In this document: piece after piece, positions 1 to 10,299 of the stretch
Layout of the letters: the number at the start of each line of letters is the position of its first letter
Numbering within the stretch: position 1 is the stretch's first letter
Assembly: GCF_001020985.1 (NCBI RefSeq)
Contig: NZ_CP011542.1
Span: 186,001 to 250,000 of the forward strand
Source: Corynebacterium mustelae
GTDB taxonomy: Bacteria; Actinomycetota; Actinomycetes; Mycobacteriales; Mycobacteriaceae
Length of the DNA: 64,000 bases
Direction of reading: 5' to 3'
The notes under the pieces: generated by a model
Seen by the model: only the letters and a program-made list of their open reading frames with translations
What the model was told of the DNA's origin: nothing
Database searches by the model: none
Position numbers and translations under genes: made by a program

Positions 1-2813
1 GGCCAGTAGCAAAAGGAACGGTACAAGTACCGGAGGGAACGGAAATTACCCTCTCGGAGATCAATTTCCCCAACATGAATGGAATCACCTTCGGTGACCC
101 GGTGTTTAGTGCGACAAACCCTGCTGACCTACAGAACGGAAATGTGCGCATCACCAATGGTGGTAAAACTGCGGTAATTCGTACCAATTCTCAGGGAAAT
201 GTGGGTGTCACTGTAACGAATACCACCGTTGATGCGGCACCGTTTAGCGTCGTAAAGCGAGCTTCAGGCATTGATGGTGTAGAAAACCACAACTTTGAAT
301 TCAGCTACCTATGTAATGACCCGAATCGTTCCCAAGGCACAATCACCGCTAAAGGCAACGGACAGCCTGTTAAAAGTGATAAGAAGTTCCCCATTGGAAC
401 CGAATGCACGGTAACCGAGGTGGCAGCAGCCGCCGAAATTTCTGGCAAACGCCCCACCGTCACTCCAGCTACCGGTGTGCAAACAGTGCGAATTACCAAA
501 CCAGCAGCAAACAATCAGGTTGCGACTGCGGAATTTAATAACGTATATGCCAAAGATAAAGGCCGGTTTGAGGTTCGCAAAGTAGTCGAAGGACTAGCTC
601 CAGCCGATGTAGACGCTGCACGGAATAAAACATTCCACTTCACCTACCAATGCAACGACCCGGCCAAAACTACGGGGGTCATCGAAGTTAAAGGCGATGG
701 GGTTGCAAAAGCCAATGACAAAGACATTGAAGTAGGCAGCCAGTGCACAGTGACTGAGGATACAGCTCGTGCCGGAATTGATAATTACGCTCTTGGCAAT
801 ATCCAACCGAAAACCGTAGCGATAGCTGCGCTGAATCTACCACGAGTGGTCGCTGAATTTACCAACACCTACTCCAAGGATAAAGCTACGTTCCGAGTTC
901 AAAAGAACCTCACGGGTGTAGCTGGTGAGCAACAAGCTGAGGCACGAAACCGAAGCTTCAAATTCACCTACACCTGCGGCGCGGAAACCGGTGAACTTCT
1001 GGTTCCTGGCGATGGCACCTGGATTAGCCCATTGGTAGCAGGAACCCAAGAAGTGAAAAAATTCGATGTCGGAACCTCATGTACGATCACCGAACAGCCT
1101 GATAATACCGCTATCGATAATCACGATTGGACCCCAACTGCCGCACAGACGAAGGTGATTGCTGCAAAGGATCAGCCAGTTGTATCCTTCGGTTTCACCA
1201 ATGCCTACACCCAGCACCGCGCGAAGTTTAAGGTGCGTAAACAGCTTGCTGGAAATATTGCTGCTGCTGATGAAGCCACCATCAAGGCAAAACAGTTCCA
1301 ATTCACCTATGAGTGCAGTGATGGAACGAACGGCTCGTTAACAGTCACAGGGGACAAAGAAGCCGAATCTTTAGAGGACTTCCCGATCGGTACCAGCTGT
1401 ACTATCACCGAAACCGAAGCATCAGCTAACGCCGATGGCTACGATGTCGCTATTCCAAAGCCGCAGGTAATTGAAATCAAACCTCGCACTGAAACCACCG
1501 TTGTGGAATTCACCAACACCTATACCCGCCACACCGGCGGATTCAAGGTGGTCAAGACAGTAGTGGCGAAAGAAGGCGCCCAGGTACCAGAGAACAAGAC
1601 CTTTGATTTTGATTACACCTGCACAAAAGGCGACGAGAAACTCACCGGTGAGATCACCGGGGTTACCGTAGCGGAAGGTAAAACAGTCACCGGCATTCCA
1701 GTTGGCATGTCGTGTTCGGTGGTTGAGCGCGACGCGAAAATTGACTTGATGGATCTAACGGTGGCAGTTGGTGACCCAGTTACCATCGCCAAAGACACCA
1801 CCGGCGAGATTGCCGTGACCAATACCTACACCCAGTGGGTAGGGACTATCACCGTCAACAAAGAACTGGTTGGTTCTGAAGCAGCCGTGGCCGCAGCCCG
1901 CAACCATACTTACCGGGTCGGATATGTCTGCACCAAGGGACAGGAACAAACCACAGGTGAACTTAAGATCACGCCAGACACCCCAGCTACCCTTGAAAAA
2001 ATTCCAGCTGGCAGTAGCTGCGTATTTACTGAAACCCCAGACTCAGTCGCAGTGGTCGGGTTGCAATTTAACCCAGCGGAATCAGTGACCACCGGTACTG
2101 AGACAATTAAGGCAAATAACGACGCTAAAACTATCACCATCACAAATGCCTATAGTGAACTTGGACGCATCAGCATACGGAAAGTACTCGGAGGCCTTAA
2201 CGCACCGCTGGTAGCCGCCGACAGAAAATTCCGCGTGCAGGCCACCTGGCAGCTAGCTGGCGTGAACCATAACCAAGAATTCGATATCAAGGCCGGTCAA
2301 ACATACGCCGAACTGCCCCCATTGCCAGTAGGCACCCAAGTAACGTTGAAGGAGATTAAGCCAGAAGATGACGCGATCCTCCGCTGGGATGCGCCAATCT
2401 TTAGCTCATCGACCCCGGATTCCCTTAAGCTTAACGACGACGGCAGCGCGGTTGTCACCATCACACCGAATAGCTTCACCCAGGTGCTGGATGTGGAACT
2501 GCGCAACAACTCCAACCCGCCATTTTGGTGGGGGCTAATCCCGCTCGTTCCACTTTTGGTGACACCGCTTATCAGCATGCTGGTCAAAACAGTTACAAAG
2601 ACAACACCAAAACCACAGCCACCTGCGCCGCAACCCCCTAAGAAGGGAATCGCGAAACAAGGAGTTGCTAAGCAGAAAGCAAAAGCAGCTGAAACTCAGC
2701 CCAAGCAATTAGCAAAGACTGGTGCTTCAGTACAGTGGTTCATCGCATTTGCAGCTTTGATAAGCGCGCTGGGTGCATTGTTAATGCATACTCATCGGCG
2801 GCGTAACCGATAG
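1..2813 (+). CDS. DUF5979-repeat surface protein, C-terminal part, LAKTG-anchored
   Basis: The reading frame is open from the first bases of the window, and the residues before the first ATG (75) already fit the repeat pattern (PEGTEITLSE), so the gene starts upstream. About seven full repeats of roughly 90-100 residues follow. Each has the plan 'F.V.K..xG ... FxFxYxC ... PxGTxCxxTE ... FTNTY'. The paired cysteines in YxC and GTSC suggest an intra-domain disulfide. After a hydrophobic stretch near 2530 comes a basic Pro/Ala/Lys linker (KGIAKQGVAKQ), then LAKTG, a transmembrane segment and an RRRNR tail. This is a cell-wall sorting signal with Ala instead of Pro, as class E sortases prefer. 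It is probably a wall-anchored adhesin. It is a paralogue of the genes at 10300 and 17619. Substrate and binding partner are unknown. Confidence 0.85.
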   Translation, partial: PVAKGTVQVPEGTEITLSEINFPNMNGITFGDPVFSATNPADLQNGNVRITNGGKTAVIRTNSQGNVGVTVTNTTVDAAPFSVVKRASGIDGVENHNFEFSYLCNDPNRSQGTITAKGNGQPVKSDKKFPIGTECTVTEVAAAAEISGKRPTVTPATGVQTVRITKPAANNQVATAEFNNVYAKDKGRFEVRKVVEGLAPADVDAARNKTFHFTYQCNDPAKTTGVIEVKGDGVAKANDKDIEVGSQCTVTEDTARAGIDNYALGNIQPKTVAIAALNLPRVVAEFTNTYSKDKATFRVQKNLTGVAGEQQAEARNRSFKFTYTCGAETGELLVPGDGTWISPLVAGTQEVKKFDVGTSCTITEQPDNTAIDNHDWTPTAAQTKVIAAKDQPVVSFGFTNAYTQHRAKFKVRKQLAGNIAAADEATIKAKQFQFTYECSDGTNGSLTVTGDKEAESLEDFPIGTSCTITETEASANADGYDVAIPKPQVIEIKPRTETTVVEFTNTYTRHTGGFKVVKTVVAKEGAQVPENKTFDFDYTCTKGDEKLTGEITGVTVAEGKTVTGIPVGMSCSVVERDAKIDLMDLTVAVGDPVTIAKDTTGEIAVTNTYTQWVGTITVNKELVGSEAAVAAARNHTYRVGYVCTKGQEQTTGELKITPDTPATLEKIPAGSSCVFTETPDSVAVVGLQFNPAESVTTGTETIKANNDAKTITITNAYSELGRISIRKVLGGLNAPLVAADRKFRVQATWQLAGVNHNQEFDIKAGQTYAELPPLPVGTQVTLKEIKPEDDAILRWDAPIFSSSTPDSLKLNDDGSAVVTITPNSFTQVLDVELRNNSNPPFWWGLIPLVPLLVTPLISMLVKTVTKTTPKPQPPAPQPPKKGIAKQGVAKQKAKAAETQPKQLAKTGASVQWFIAFAALISALGALLMHTHRRRNR

Positions 2814-2868
2814 AGCTATCAGATAACACCCGCCACAGTGATCGCCACAGTGGCGGCGTCGAAAAGCG

Positions 2869-2923
2869 AAAACCACCGTTGCATAAGGGTGTCATAACCG
2901 GAACCTTATGCAGCGGTGGTTTT
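2869..2923. terminator. Bidirectional terminator between surface gene and leuA
   Basis: Two 20-nt arms (2869-2888 and 2904-2923) are complementary apart from one base. They have A-rich and T-rich outer ends, so the hairpin can terminate the convergent transcripts of both neighbours. A second small hairpin (CGCCAC/GTGGCG) lies at about 2830-2856. Confidence 0.8.
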
Positions 2924-2937
2924 ACTGTGCTTGGCGC

Positions 2938-4976
<2,039 letters not shown>

Positions 4977-4997
<21 letters not shown>

Positions 4998-5024
4998 AAG
5001 TAGAAGAAAGCTCGCACGCTGCAT
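4977..5024 (-). CDS. Leucine leader peptide of leuA (15 aa)
   Basis: This short frame encodes MQRASFLLLLRRGGF with four consecutive Leu codons (CTT CTA CTT CTT) and ends about 220 nt before leuA. That is the layout of an amino-acid attenuation leader: charged tRNA-Leu level sets whether the ribosome pauses inside the first hairpin arm. A TATGCT -10-like box lies 7 nt before this ATG, which would give a leaderless transcript; no -35 box is convincing. An alternative ATG at 5036 adds MLCH to the N-terminus but lies inside that -10 box. Confidence 0.75.
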
Positions 5025-5387
5025 GTGACACAGCATACACTTTTATGTGAAGCCGCGTTGACTAAAACTAGTGAAAATCTAGCCGATACGGATTTTTCCC
5101 AGTATTTTAGTTGAATATTTCTTTAAAAACTAAATTATTAAAATATAATTTTACAATCTCGATTTGTTGCGATTGGTGTGGCTACTTATCAAAGTGGCAT
5201 ATGGCAGTTGATAGCGCACGGTGGATACGTGACCGCTGTGACTATGCAACATCACGAAAACACGACGATAACTGGCGAAACGGTAGGAAAATTCTCTGCT
5301 GGATGTACGGGTTTTCACCATAGTTTTTTAAAAACTGGCCGCGTCGGTGGCTGCGCAAAAGTACAAAACCTGGTTAGGTGGAAATTT
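5025..5387. other. Divergent promoter region leuA leader / glycosyltransferase
   Basis: This spacer is AT-rich between about 5100 and 5160. It contains a TATAAT at 5144-5149 that could serve the rightward gene, but no good -35 box is seen. On the other strand it carries the start region of the leuA leader. A frame open from 5178 precedes the chosen start of the rightward gene, but its residues there do not look like a membrane protein N-terminus. No other gene is seen. Confidence 0.4.
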
Positions 5388-6662
5388 GTGAGTATCCCCG
5401 AAGAAAGCCGACCACAATCTCCTAGGGATGAAAAGCGGCACAACGAACCAGACGGCGATCACCACGCAACGGTACAGGCCAAGGTGTCTGATCGAATGCG
5501 GTCCATGGCTGACGCTGTGGCAGGTCGAAATGGCGGCAAGCTGCTAACGGCAACGGATTGGCTTTGGGCTATCTCAATCTATGCGCTTAGTTCATTACTG
5601 CGATTTTTCGCACTCTGGCTACTTTGTCCACCGCAGGATGCTGTTGCGAGCCTGTTGGGAAAATGGGATGCCCAACACTTCATTGCAATAGCGAGATACG
5701 GTTACTTCACTAGTGATGGTACCGGCCCGCCCGATCCGGCGATTTATGAACAACGACTTGCGTTCTTTCCGGGCTTGCCAGCCATCATGCGGTTCTTGCA
5801 TGAACTAACCGGAATGAGTGTCATCGTGGCGGGGTGGCTAATAGTTGCTGTTAGTGCAGTAGTGGCTATAGCTGGTGTTATGGCGTTGGTCTCACTGATG
5901 GGGCATGGCAAACGAGCACAGCTCATTGCTGGGATAGTGGTGGCTACAGCACCTATGACGGTGACGTTCAACATGATCTATACCGAAGCTCCGTTTATGG
6001 CGGTTACCACATGGGCATTGATAGCGATGGTACAGCGTCAGTGGTGGTCAGCTGGGCTGTTGGTCTTCATCACAGGGTTGTTGCGGCTAACCGCGATTGA
6101 CATCGTTGCTACATTCGCGCTGGTTGTGGCGCTTAGGGATCGTCGTAGCTGGCGAGCGTGGTGTGCGGTGGTGGTTTCGGCTGTTTCGGTCGTAGGTTAC
6201 GTCGTGATTGCTTCCGGCTATACCCGCGCAATTGGTGGATATTTTGGCATGCAACAAAAAGGCTGGGATTCGAGTTTTGACTTTGGCGCGGCAACTGTTC
6301 AGTGGATTCAACGCACATGGTCCGCATGGGATCAGCCTGGGTATGTGTTGTCAACGATAGTGATTATTGCGTCGATATGCGGGGTAGTCATTGGTTTTCG
6401 CCGGTTGCCGTGGCCGGTGTGGCTGTTTAGCACGGCACTAGTTGCCAATATCGTTTTATCTGATGGGATTATGCATTCGCGGCCTAGACTGCTGTTGCCC
6501 GCGATATTTTTAATCTTGCCGATTGTATTGTGGCTGGAAAACCGGGATGCTGACCGCGCTTGTCGACGCCCATATGTTTGGCTGGTTCCCCTAGTTATAT
6601 GGATTGCGTGGGGTACATGGTTCTCGGCGTACATGTTGGCTGTTTTTGAATGGGCAATTTAA
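5388..6662 (+). CDS. PIG-V-like polyprenol-dependent mannosyltransferase (membrane)
   Basis: The product is a polytopic membrane protein of 424 residues. A hydrophilic N-terminus of about 55 residues is followed by roughly nine to ten transmembrane helices. The first extracytoplasmic loop carries KWDAQHFIAIARYGY, then RLAFFPGLPAIMR. This is the WDxxH...AFFPLxP pattern of PIG-V-type and related GT-C glycosyltransferases, which use polyprenol-phosphate sugars on the outer face of the membrane. A role in lipoglycan or protein glycosylation is inferred. The GTG at 5388 was chosen because AGGTGG lies 6 nt before it; an ATG at 5508 is an alternative. It is a single gene that ends in an AT-rich spacer. 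The exact substrate cannot be read from sequence. Confidence 0.65.
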   Translation: MSIPEESRPQSPRDEKRHNEPDGDHHATVQAKVSDRMRSMADAVAGRNGGKLLTATDWLWAISIYALSSLLRFFALWLLCPPQDAVASLLGKWDAQHFIAIARYGYFTSDGTGPPDPAIYEQRLAFFPGLPAIMRFLHELTGMSVIVAGWLIVAVSAVVAIAGVMALVSLMGHGKRAQLIAGIVVATAPMTVTFNMIYTEAPFMAVTTWALIAMVQRQWWSAGLLVFITGLLRLTAIDIVATFALVVALRDRRSWRAWCAVVVSAVSVVGYVVIASGYTRAIGGYFGMQQKGWDSSFDFGAATVQWIQRTWSAWDQPGYVLSTIVIIASICGVVIGFRRLPWPVWLFSTALVANIVLSDGIMHSRPRLLLPAIFLILPIVLWLENRDADRACRRPYVWLVPLVIWIAWGTWFSAYMLAVFEWAI

Positions 6663-6910
6663 GTCTTGATGTAGGCGATTTGAGGCGAAGGTAACCTAAT
6701 TATCACCCCCGTTAAGATAAAATTAAGTTGTCTTGTCACCTATTGGCTTTGCTTCACAAATGCGGCATGTTGCAAGCTGCGAAAATGTAAAGATGCAGTT
6801 CGTTGTGTGGATTAAATTATCAGTGTTTCTACCTTGGAAAATTGGAGACGTCTGATGAATTTGAATTGAAGGGGGTAAATCTTTAATGAAAGCTGAGAAA
6901 CATATATGCT

Positions 6911-7309
6911 ATGCGTGTGACTAAAGAGATTTCCAAGAAACTATCCGTCCTGTCCGCTGAATGTGCATGCATCGAAGGGCGCTGCAGTCTTCCGGATCAC
7001 GACGCCGACCGCATGGCTTTGGTGTTCAAAGCCCTATCTGACCCAGTGCGTTTTCGTATCTATCACTTCATTGCGAGTAACAATGGTGGAAGCGTCTGCA
7101 CTTGCCACATGCCAGAAGTTTTCGGCATCACACAGCCTACCTTGTCCTACCATTTAAAGCGACTGGTCAAGGCTGGCCTTGTTACCCGTGAAATGCAAGG
7201 AAAGTGGGCGCATTTCAGCATCGCAACCCACAGCGTAGGACAGATCCAAACCTTCCTTGATGATGTTCTTGCTGCCGCGCATCAACCGGAATTGGAATCT
7301 GTAATCTAG
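6911..7309 (+). CDS. ArsR/SmtB-family metal- or metalloid-sensing repressor
   Basis: The 132-residue winged-helix protein has the ArsR core FKALSDPVRFRIYHFI (about residues 37-53), a recognition helix ITQPTLSYHLKRL, and a wing ending GKWAHFSI. The recognition region is preceded by SVCTCHMP, a CxC like the arsenite site of classical ArsR. Further cysteines lie at the N-terminus (ECACIEGRC). Thiol coordination of As(III), Sb(III) or a soft metal is therefore likely. No ars, efflux or reductase gene is adjacent, so its target is unknown. The start is uncertain: a TATGCT box abuts ATG 6911 and would better fit a leaderless start at GTG 6917. A 12-codon frame (6886-6924) with a GGGGG ribosome site overlaps the start. 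Confidence 0.8.
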   Translation: MRVTKEISKKLSVLSAECACIEGRCSLPDHDADRMALVFKALSDPVRFRIYHFIASNNGGSVCTCHMPEVFGITQPTLSYHLKRLVKAGLVTREMQGKWAHFSIATHSVGQIQTFLDDVLAAAHQPELESVI

Positions 7310-7438
7310 GTTTCCTGAAGTGGAGGAACTGTTCTGTGAATCTTCCTGGTAGTTAGTACAGAACTGTCTAAGCCCCTGATTTCGGACGGCATCTTACAGG
7401 GATAATTCGCTACACCGTTATCGTTGGGGCCACCGGTG

Positions 7439-8290
7439 CTAATGGTTTCCACGAGCCGACAGGGCAAAAGTGGACAAGATCATCGCAACGATGGCTACAA
7501 CCATAAATACCCAGTTGTAGCCATTGACTTGGAAGGACTCGTCGAGTACGAGGTAGCCGAGCGAAAACGCGACGATTGGCTCCACGGTAGTCATGGCGGG
7601 CAGCGATAGCCGCAGCGCGCCAGTGTTAAATGCATACTGCTGCACGATGGTGCCAAATACCGAGCCAAAGATCAGGGAATAAAACACCCAGGAACTGAGC
7701 AGACCGCCAAGCCCACCCATGTTATATACATCCACCGTCGCTTTCGATAGCACCGCGATAAAACCGTAAATTATGCCGACTATTACGCCTAGCATCAACC
7801 CTTGAATATTTTTGGGGCGGCGTAGTGACAGTCCATAAATAATCCCCATAGCCAAGGTTCCAGTCGCAAGCGCTGGAATCCATTCCCAAAAAGTAGGGAT
7901 CGTCATACCAGGTTTGGGTTTACCCAAAATAATTAAAACTGCTACCGCAACCGTCAGAACCGCACCCCAAAATAATTCGTCTTGCTGCAGCTTTCGTTTG
8001 TCGTAAAAAGCAGACATGGGCATGGTGAACATCAAACTAAGAACCAAGATCGGCTGCACAATCAATAACGTGCCGTAACTTAGTGCGACAACCTGAAAGA
8101 AATATCCGATGAGTGCGGTCGACGTGGCGAACCACCATAGCGGGCGTCGGATCGCGGTAATAAGAGGTGAGCCACTCCAGGTGCCGTCTGCTGGCGCACG
8201 TTCGGCAATGCGGTGCCGAACAACCGTGCCCCACGCGATGACGAGCGCAGCGGCGAGCGCGAAGCCGACGGCGAGGAAGTTATTGTGCAC
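7439..8290 (-). CDS. DMT-family (EamA/NIPA-like) membrane transporter
   Basis: The protein has 283 residues and about nine to ten hydrophobic helices in the arrangement of the drug/metabolite transporter superfamily. It opens with FLAVGFALAAALVIAWGTVV, has basic cytoplasmic loops (IRRPLWW, YDKRKLQ), and near the end carries the PIVAFSLGYLVLDE motif typical of the last EamA repeat. Substrate is unknown. It faces lysC divergently across about 200 nt and converges on the arsR-type gene. A paralogous membrane protein is found at this position near lysC in other corynebacteria, which supports vertical descent. Confidence 0.75.
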   Translation of the reverse strand: MHNNFLAVGFALAAALVIAWGTVVRHRIAERAPADGTWSGSPLITAIRRPLWWFATSTALIGYFFQVVALSYGTLLIVQPILVLSLMFTMPMSAFYDKRKLQQDELFWGAVLTVAVAVLIILGKPKPGMTIPTFWEWIPALATGTLAMGIIYGLSLRRPKNIQGLMLGVIVGIIYGFIAVLSKATVDVYNMGGLGGLLSSWVFYSLIFGSVFGTIVQQYAFNTGALRLSLPAMTTVEPIVAFSLGYLVLDESFQVNGYNWVFMVVAIVAMILSTFALSARGNH

Positions 8291-8486
8291 CTATGAAATC
8301 CTAGTGGCTGTTTAGGTCAAAACGTGTATTACGGGGCCATGGAATAGTATGCTAGTTTTTCGATAACCCAAGATGATTTTTAAGGAAACTGCTGCTTGCC
8401 CCGGCGCTATAAACGTATGGAAGAATCTTCCTGCCTAAATTTAGGGGCCATATGCTTGCGGTAGATTTCATGGAAAGGCGTTGCCC

Positions 8487-9752
8487 GTGGCACTTGTCGT
8501 ACAAAAATATGGAGGATCTTCGCTCGAAAGCGCGGAACGGATTCGTCGGGTTGCTGAACGCATTGTTGCCACAAAGAAGCAGGGACACGATGTTGTTGTT
8601 GTGTGCTCTGCCATGGGGGACACCACCGATGAATTATTGGATCTAGCTGCCCAAGTTAACCCGGTGCCGCCTGCCAGGGAAATGGACATGTTGCTTACCG
8701 CCGGTGAGCGCATCTCCAACGCGCTAGTGGCGATGGCTATCGAGTCTTTCGGGGCGCAGGCGCAATCGTTTACCGGTTCTCAGGCTGGGGTACTGACTAC
8801 TGAGCGGCATGGAAATGCGCGCATCGTAGACGTTACCCCCGGCCGGGTGAGGGAAGCTCTGGATAAAGGAATGATTTGTCTGGTGGCAGGCTTCCAAGGT
8901 GTCAATAAAGACACCAAGGACGTAACCACACTGGGACGAGGCGGCTCGGACACCACCGCTGTTGCACTTGCTGCGGCATTAGAAGCGGATGTGTGCGAGA
9001 TCTATTCGGATGTCGACGGTGTGTATACCGCTGATCCGCGTATCGTTTCCAATGCGCAGAAGCTCGATCAGATTTCTTTCGAAGAGATGCTGGAGTTAGC
9101 GGCCTCTGGTTCCAAAATTTTGGTGTTGCGTAGCGTGGAGTACGCGCGCGCCTTTAATGTTCCGATTCGTGTTCGTTCGTCGTATAGCAATGATCCCGGC
9201 ACGCTGGTTGCCGGTTCAATGGAGGATATTCCTGTGGAAGAAGCAGTTCTAGTTGGTGTGGCTACCGATAATTCTGAGGCCAAGGTTTCGGTTTTGGGCA
9301 TTCCGGATAATCCTGGTGAAGCCGCGAAGGTATTTCGGGTGCTTGCTGATGCCGAAATCAATATCGACATGGTGATTCAGAATATTTCTTCGCTAGAGGA
9401 TAATCGCACCGACATCACCTTTACCTGCCCCCGCGCGGATGGCCCACGTGCGCTGGAGCTATTAAAGAAACTGCAATCCGACGGCACCTGTGAAAATGTG
9501 CTTTACGACGACCAAATCGGCAAGGTTTCCTTGGTGGGTGCTGGCATGAAATCCCATCCAGGGGTTACCGCCACCTTCTGTGAGGCATTACGGGATGCGG
9601 GGGTGAATATCGAACTCATTTCCACATCAGAAATACGTATATCCGTACTGATTCGGGAAACTGAGATGGCACCTTCTGTTAAAGCTTTGCATGATGCCTT
9701 CGAATTAGGCGGTGAAGAGGAAGCAACCGTTTATGCTGGGACAGGCCGCTAA
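8487..9752 (+). CDS. lysC: Aspartokinase, alpha subunit
   Basis: This enzyme phosphorylates L-aspartate in the first step towards lysine, threonine, methionine and diaminopimelate. The product is 421 residues, the same length as the C. glutamicum enzyme. The kinase domain begins [23 protein letters not shown] is the phosphate-binding region and [10 protein letters not shown] follows. Two ACT domains (from about residue 260) carry the lysine plus threonine feedback site. The GTG at 8487 was chosen by the conserved N-terminus and a GGAAAGG ribosome site at 8472-8478; an in-frame TTG two codons upstream is unlikely. In most corynebacteria asd follows directly. Here a terminator and a 5.4-kb surface-protein gene intervene. 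Confidence 0.97.
   Translation: MALVVQKYGGSSLESAERIRRVAERIVATKKQGHDVVVVCSAMGDTTDELLDLAAQVNPVPPAREMDMLLTAGERISNALVAMAIESFGAQAQSFTGSQAGVLTTERHGNARIVDVTPGRVREALDKGMICLVAGFQGVNKDTKDVTTLGRGGSDTTAVALAAALEADVCEIYSDVDGVYTADPRIVSNAQKLDQISFEEMLELAASGSKILVLRSVEYARAFNVPIRVRSSYSNDPGTLVAGSMEDIPVEEAVLVGVATDNSEAKVSVLGIPDNPGEAAKVFRVLADAEINIDMVIQNISSLEDNRTDITFTCPRADGPRALELLKKLQSDGTCENVLYDDQIGKVSLVGAGMKSHPGVTATFCEALRDAGVNIELISTSEIRISVLIRETEMAPSVKALHDAFELGGEEEATVYAGTGR
9234..9752 (+). CDS. lysC: Aspartokinase, beta subunit (internal start in lysC)
   Basis: A GTG at 9234 inside lysC is preceded at 8 nt by a perfect GGAGG (9221-9225), itself encoded by the conserved MEDIP codons. Translation from it gives 172 residues, the ACT-domain regulatory subunit. 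C. glutamicum aspartokinase is known to be an alpha2-beta2 complex made from such an in-frame internal start of the same length. The beta chain holds the inhibitor-binding ACT pair. Confidence 0.85.
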   Translation: MEEAVLVGVATDNSEAKVSVLGIPDNPGEAAKVFRVLADAEINIDMVIQNISSLEDNRTDITFTCPRADGPRALELLKKLQSDGTCENVLYDDQIGKVSLVGAGMKSHPGVTATFCEALRDAGVNIELISTSEIRISVLIRETEMAPSVKALHDAFELGGEEEATVYAGTGR

Positions 9753-9768
9753 ATAGCCTGCAGGATTT

Positions 9769-9807
9769 AACGCCGGGTATTTCTTTAGATGGGAAATGCC
9801 CGGCGTT
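9769..9807 (+). terminator. Terminator after lysC
   Basis: The arms 9769-9779 (AACGCCGGGTA) and 9797-9807 (TGCCCGGCGTT) match at 10 of 11 positions, beginning 16 nt after the lysC stop codon. The U-tract is short. It would separate lysC from the genes downstream. Confidence 0.7.
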
Positions 9808-9948
9808 TGCCATAGGCGGCCAGCAAGGAATGATGGCTGAAATCTGACTTACGGCATCGTGGCCAATGCATGATCTTTGGTGCATTAGCGCTGGCGTGTT
9901 CCGAAAACCAAAGGAAGAGGCGCAACCGGCGCAGATGACTCGGTGCAT

Positions 9949-10006
9949 CTCGACCTTTTCCCGTTCCAGTGACGGGAAGTCAATTGCCAAGCCATAAAAG
10001 GTCGAG
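9949..10006. repeat. Dispersed inverted-repeat element, copy 1
   Basis: The arms CTCGACCTTTT and AAAAGGTCGAG (11 bp, perfect) enclose 36 nt. The second arm continues as TTGCT. A second copy with the same arm sequence and the same overall length lies at 33227-33292. Both are intergenic and contain no gene. The loop here holds a nested CCCGT/ACGGG stem. Confidence 0.65.
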
Positions 10007-10202
10007 TTGCTCTTACAAATCTGGGGCGGACGCTTGCCCAGTAACAGATGGAGATGGATAACTTTTACAGCTGAATCACTAATGCCCTGCAAGTCGGGAT
10101 GCGCACCTTTCGGGGGTGGTGGGTGAAATTTTTATATTAGCGATTCTGCGTGTCTATATGGGCTAAAGCATATTTGGTGCTTTTTTGGTTTATAAGGGGA
10201 CT

Positions 10203-10230
10203 TTGCTGGCAACTTCTAGTTTGATACTGT
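10203..10230 (+). promoter_or_regulatory. Candidate promoter of surface gene
   Basis: TTGCTG and TACTGT are spaced by 16 nt, about 65 nt before the start of the surface gene. The rest of the 547-nt spacer (9753-10299) holds the lysC terminator and the inverted-repeat element. No gene is credible in it. Confidence 0.35.
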
Positions 10231-10299
10231 AAAAACTAAAGATTGCCTGAACTTTGCCTGGGCTGTCTATTAACTTAAATATCAGTTAGGAAGAATGTT

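Noticed and set aside
5178..5387. Longer N-terminus for the glycosyltransferase
   Set aside because: The added 70 residues do not resemble a membrane-protein start, and a good ribosome site precedes the GTG at 5388.
9679..10092. 137-codon minus-strand frame after lysC
   Set aside because: It overlaps the lysC 3' end, the terminator and the inverted-repeat element, and its residues look random. The non-coding explanation is better.
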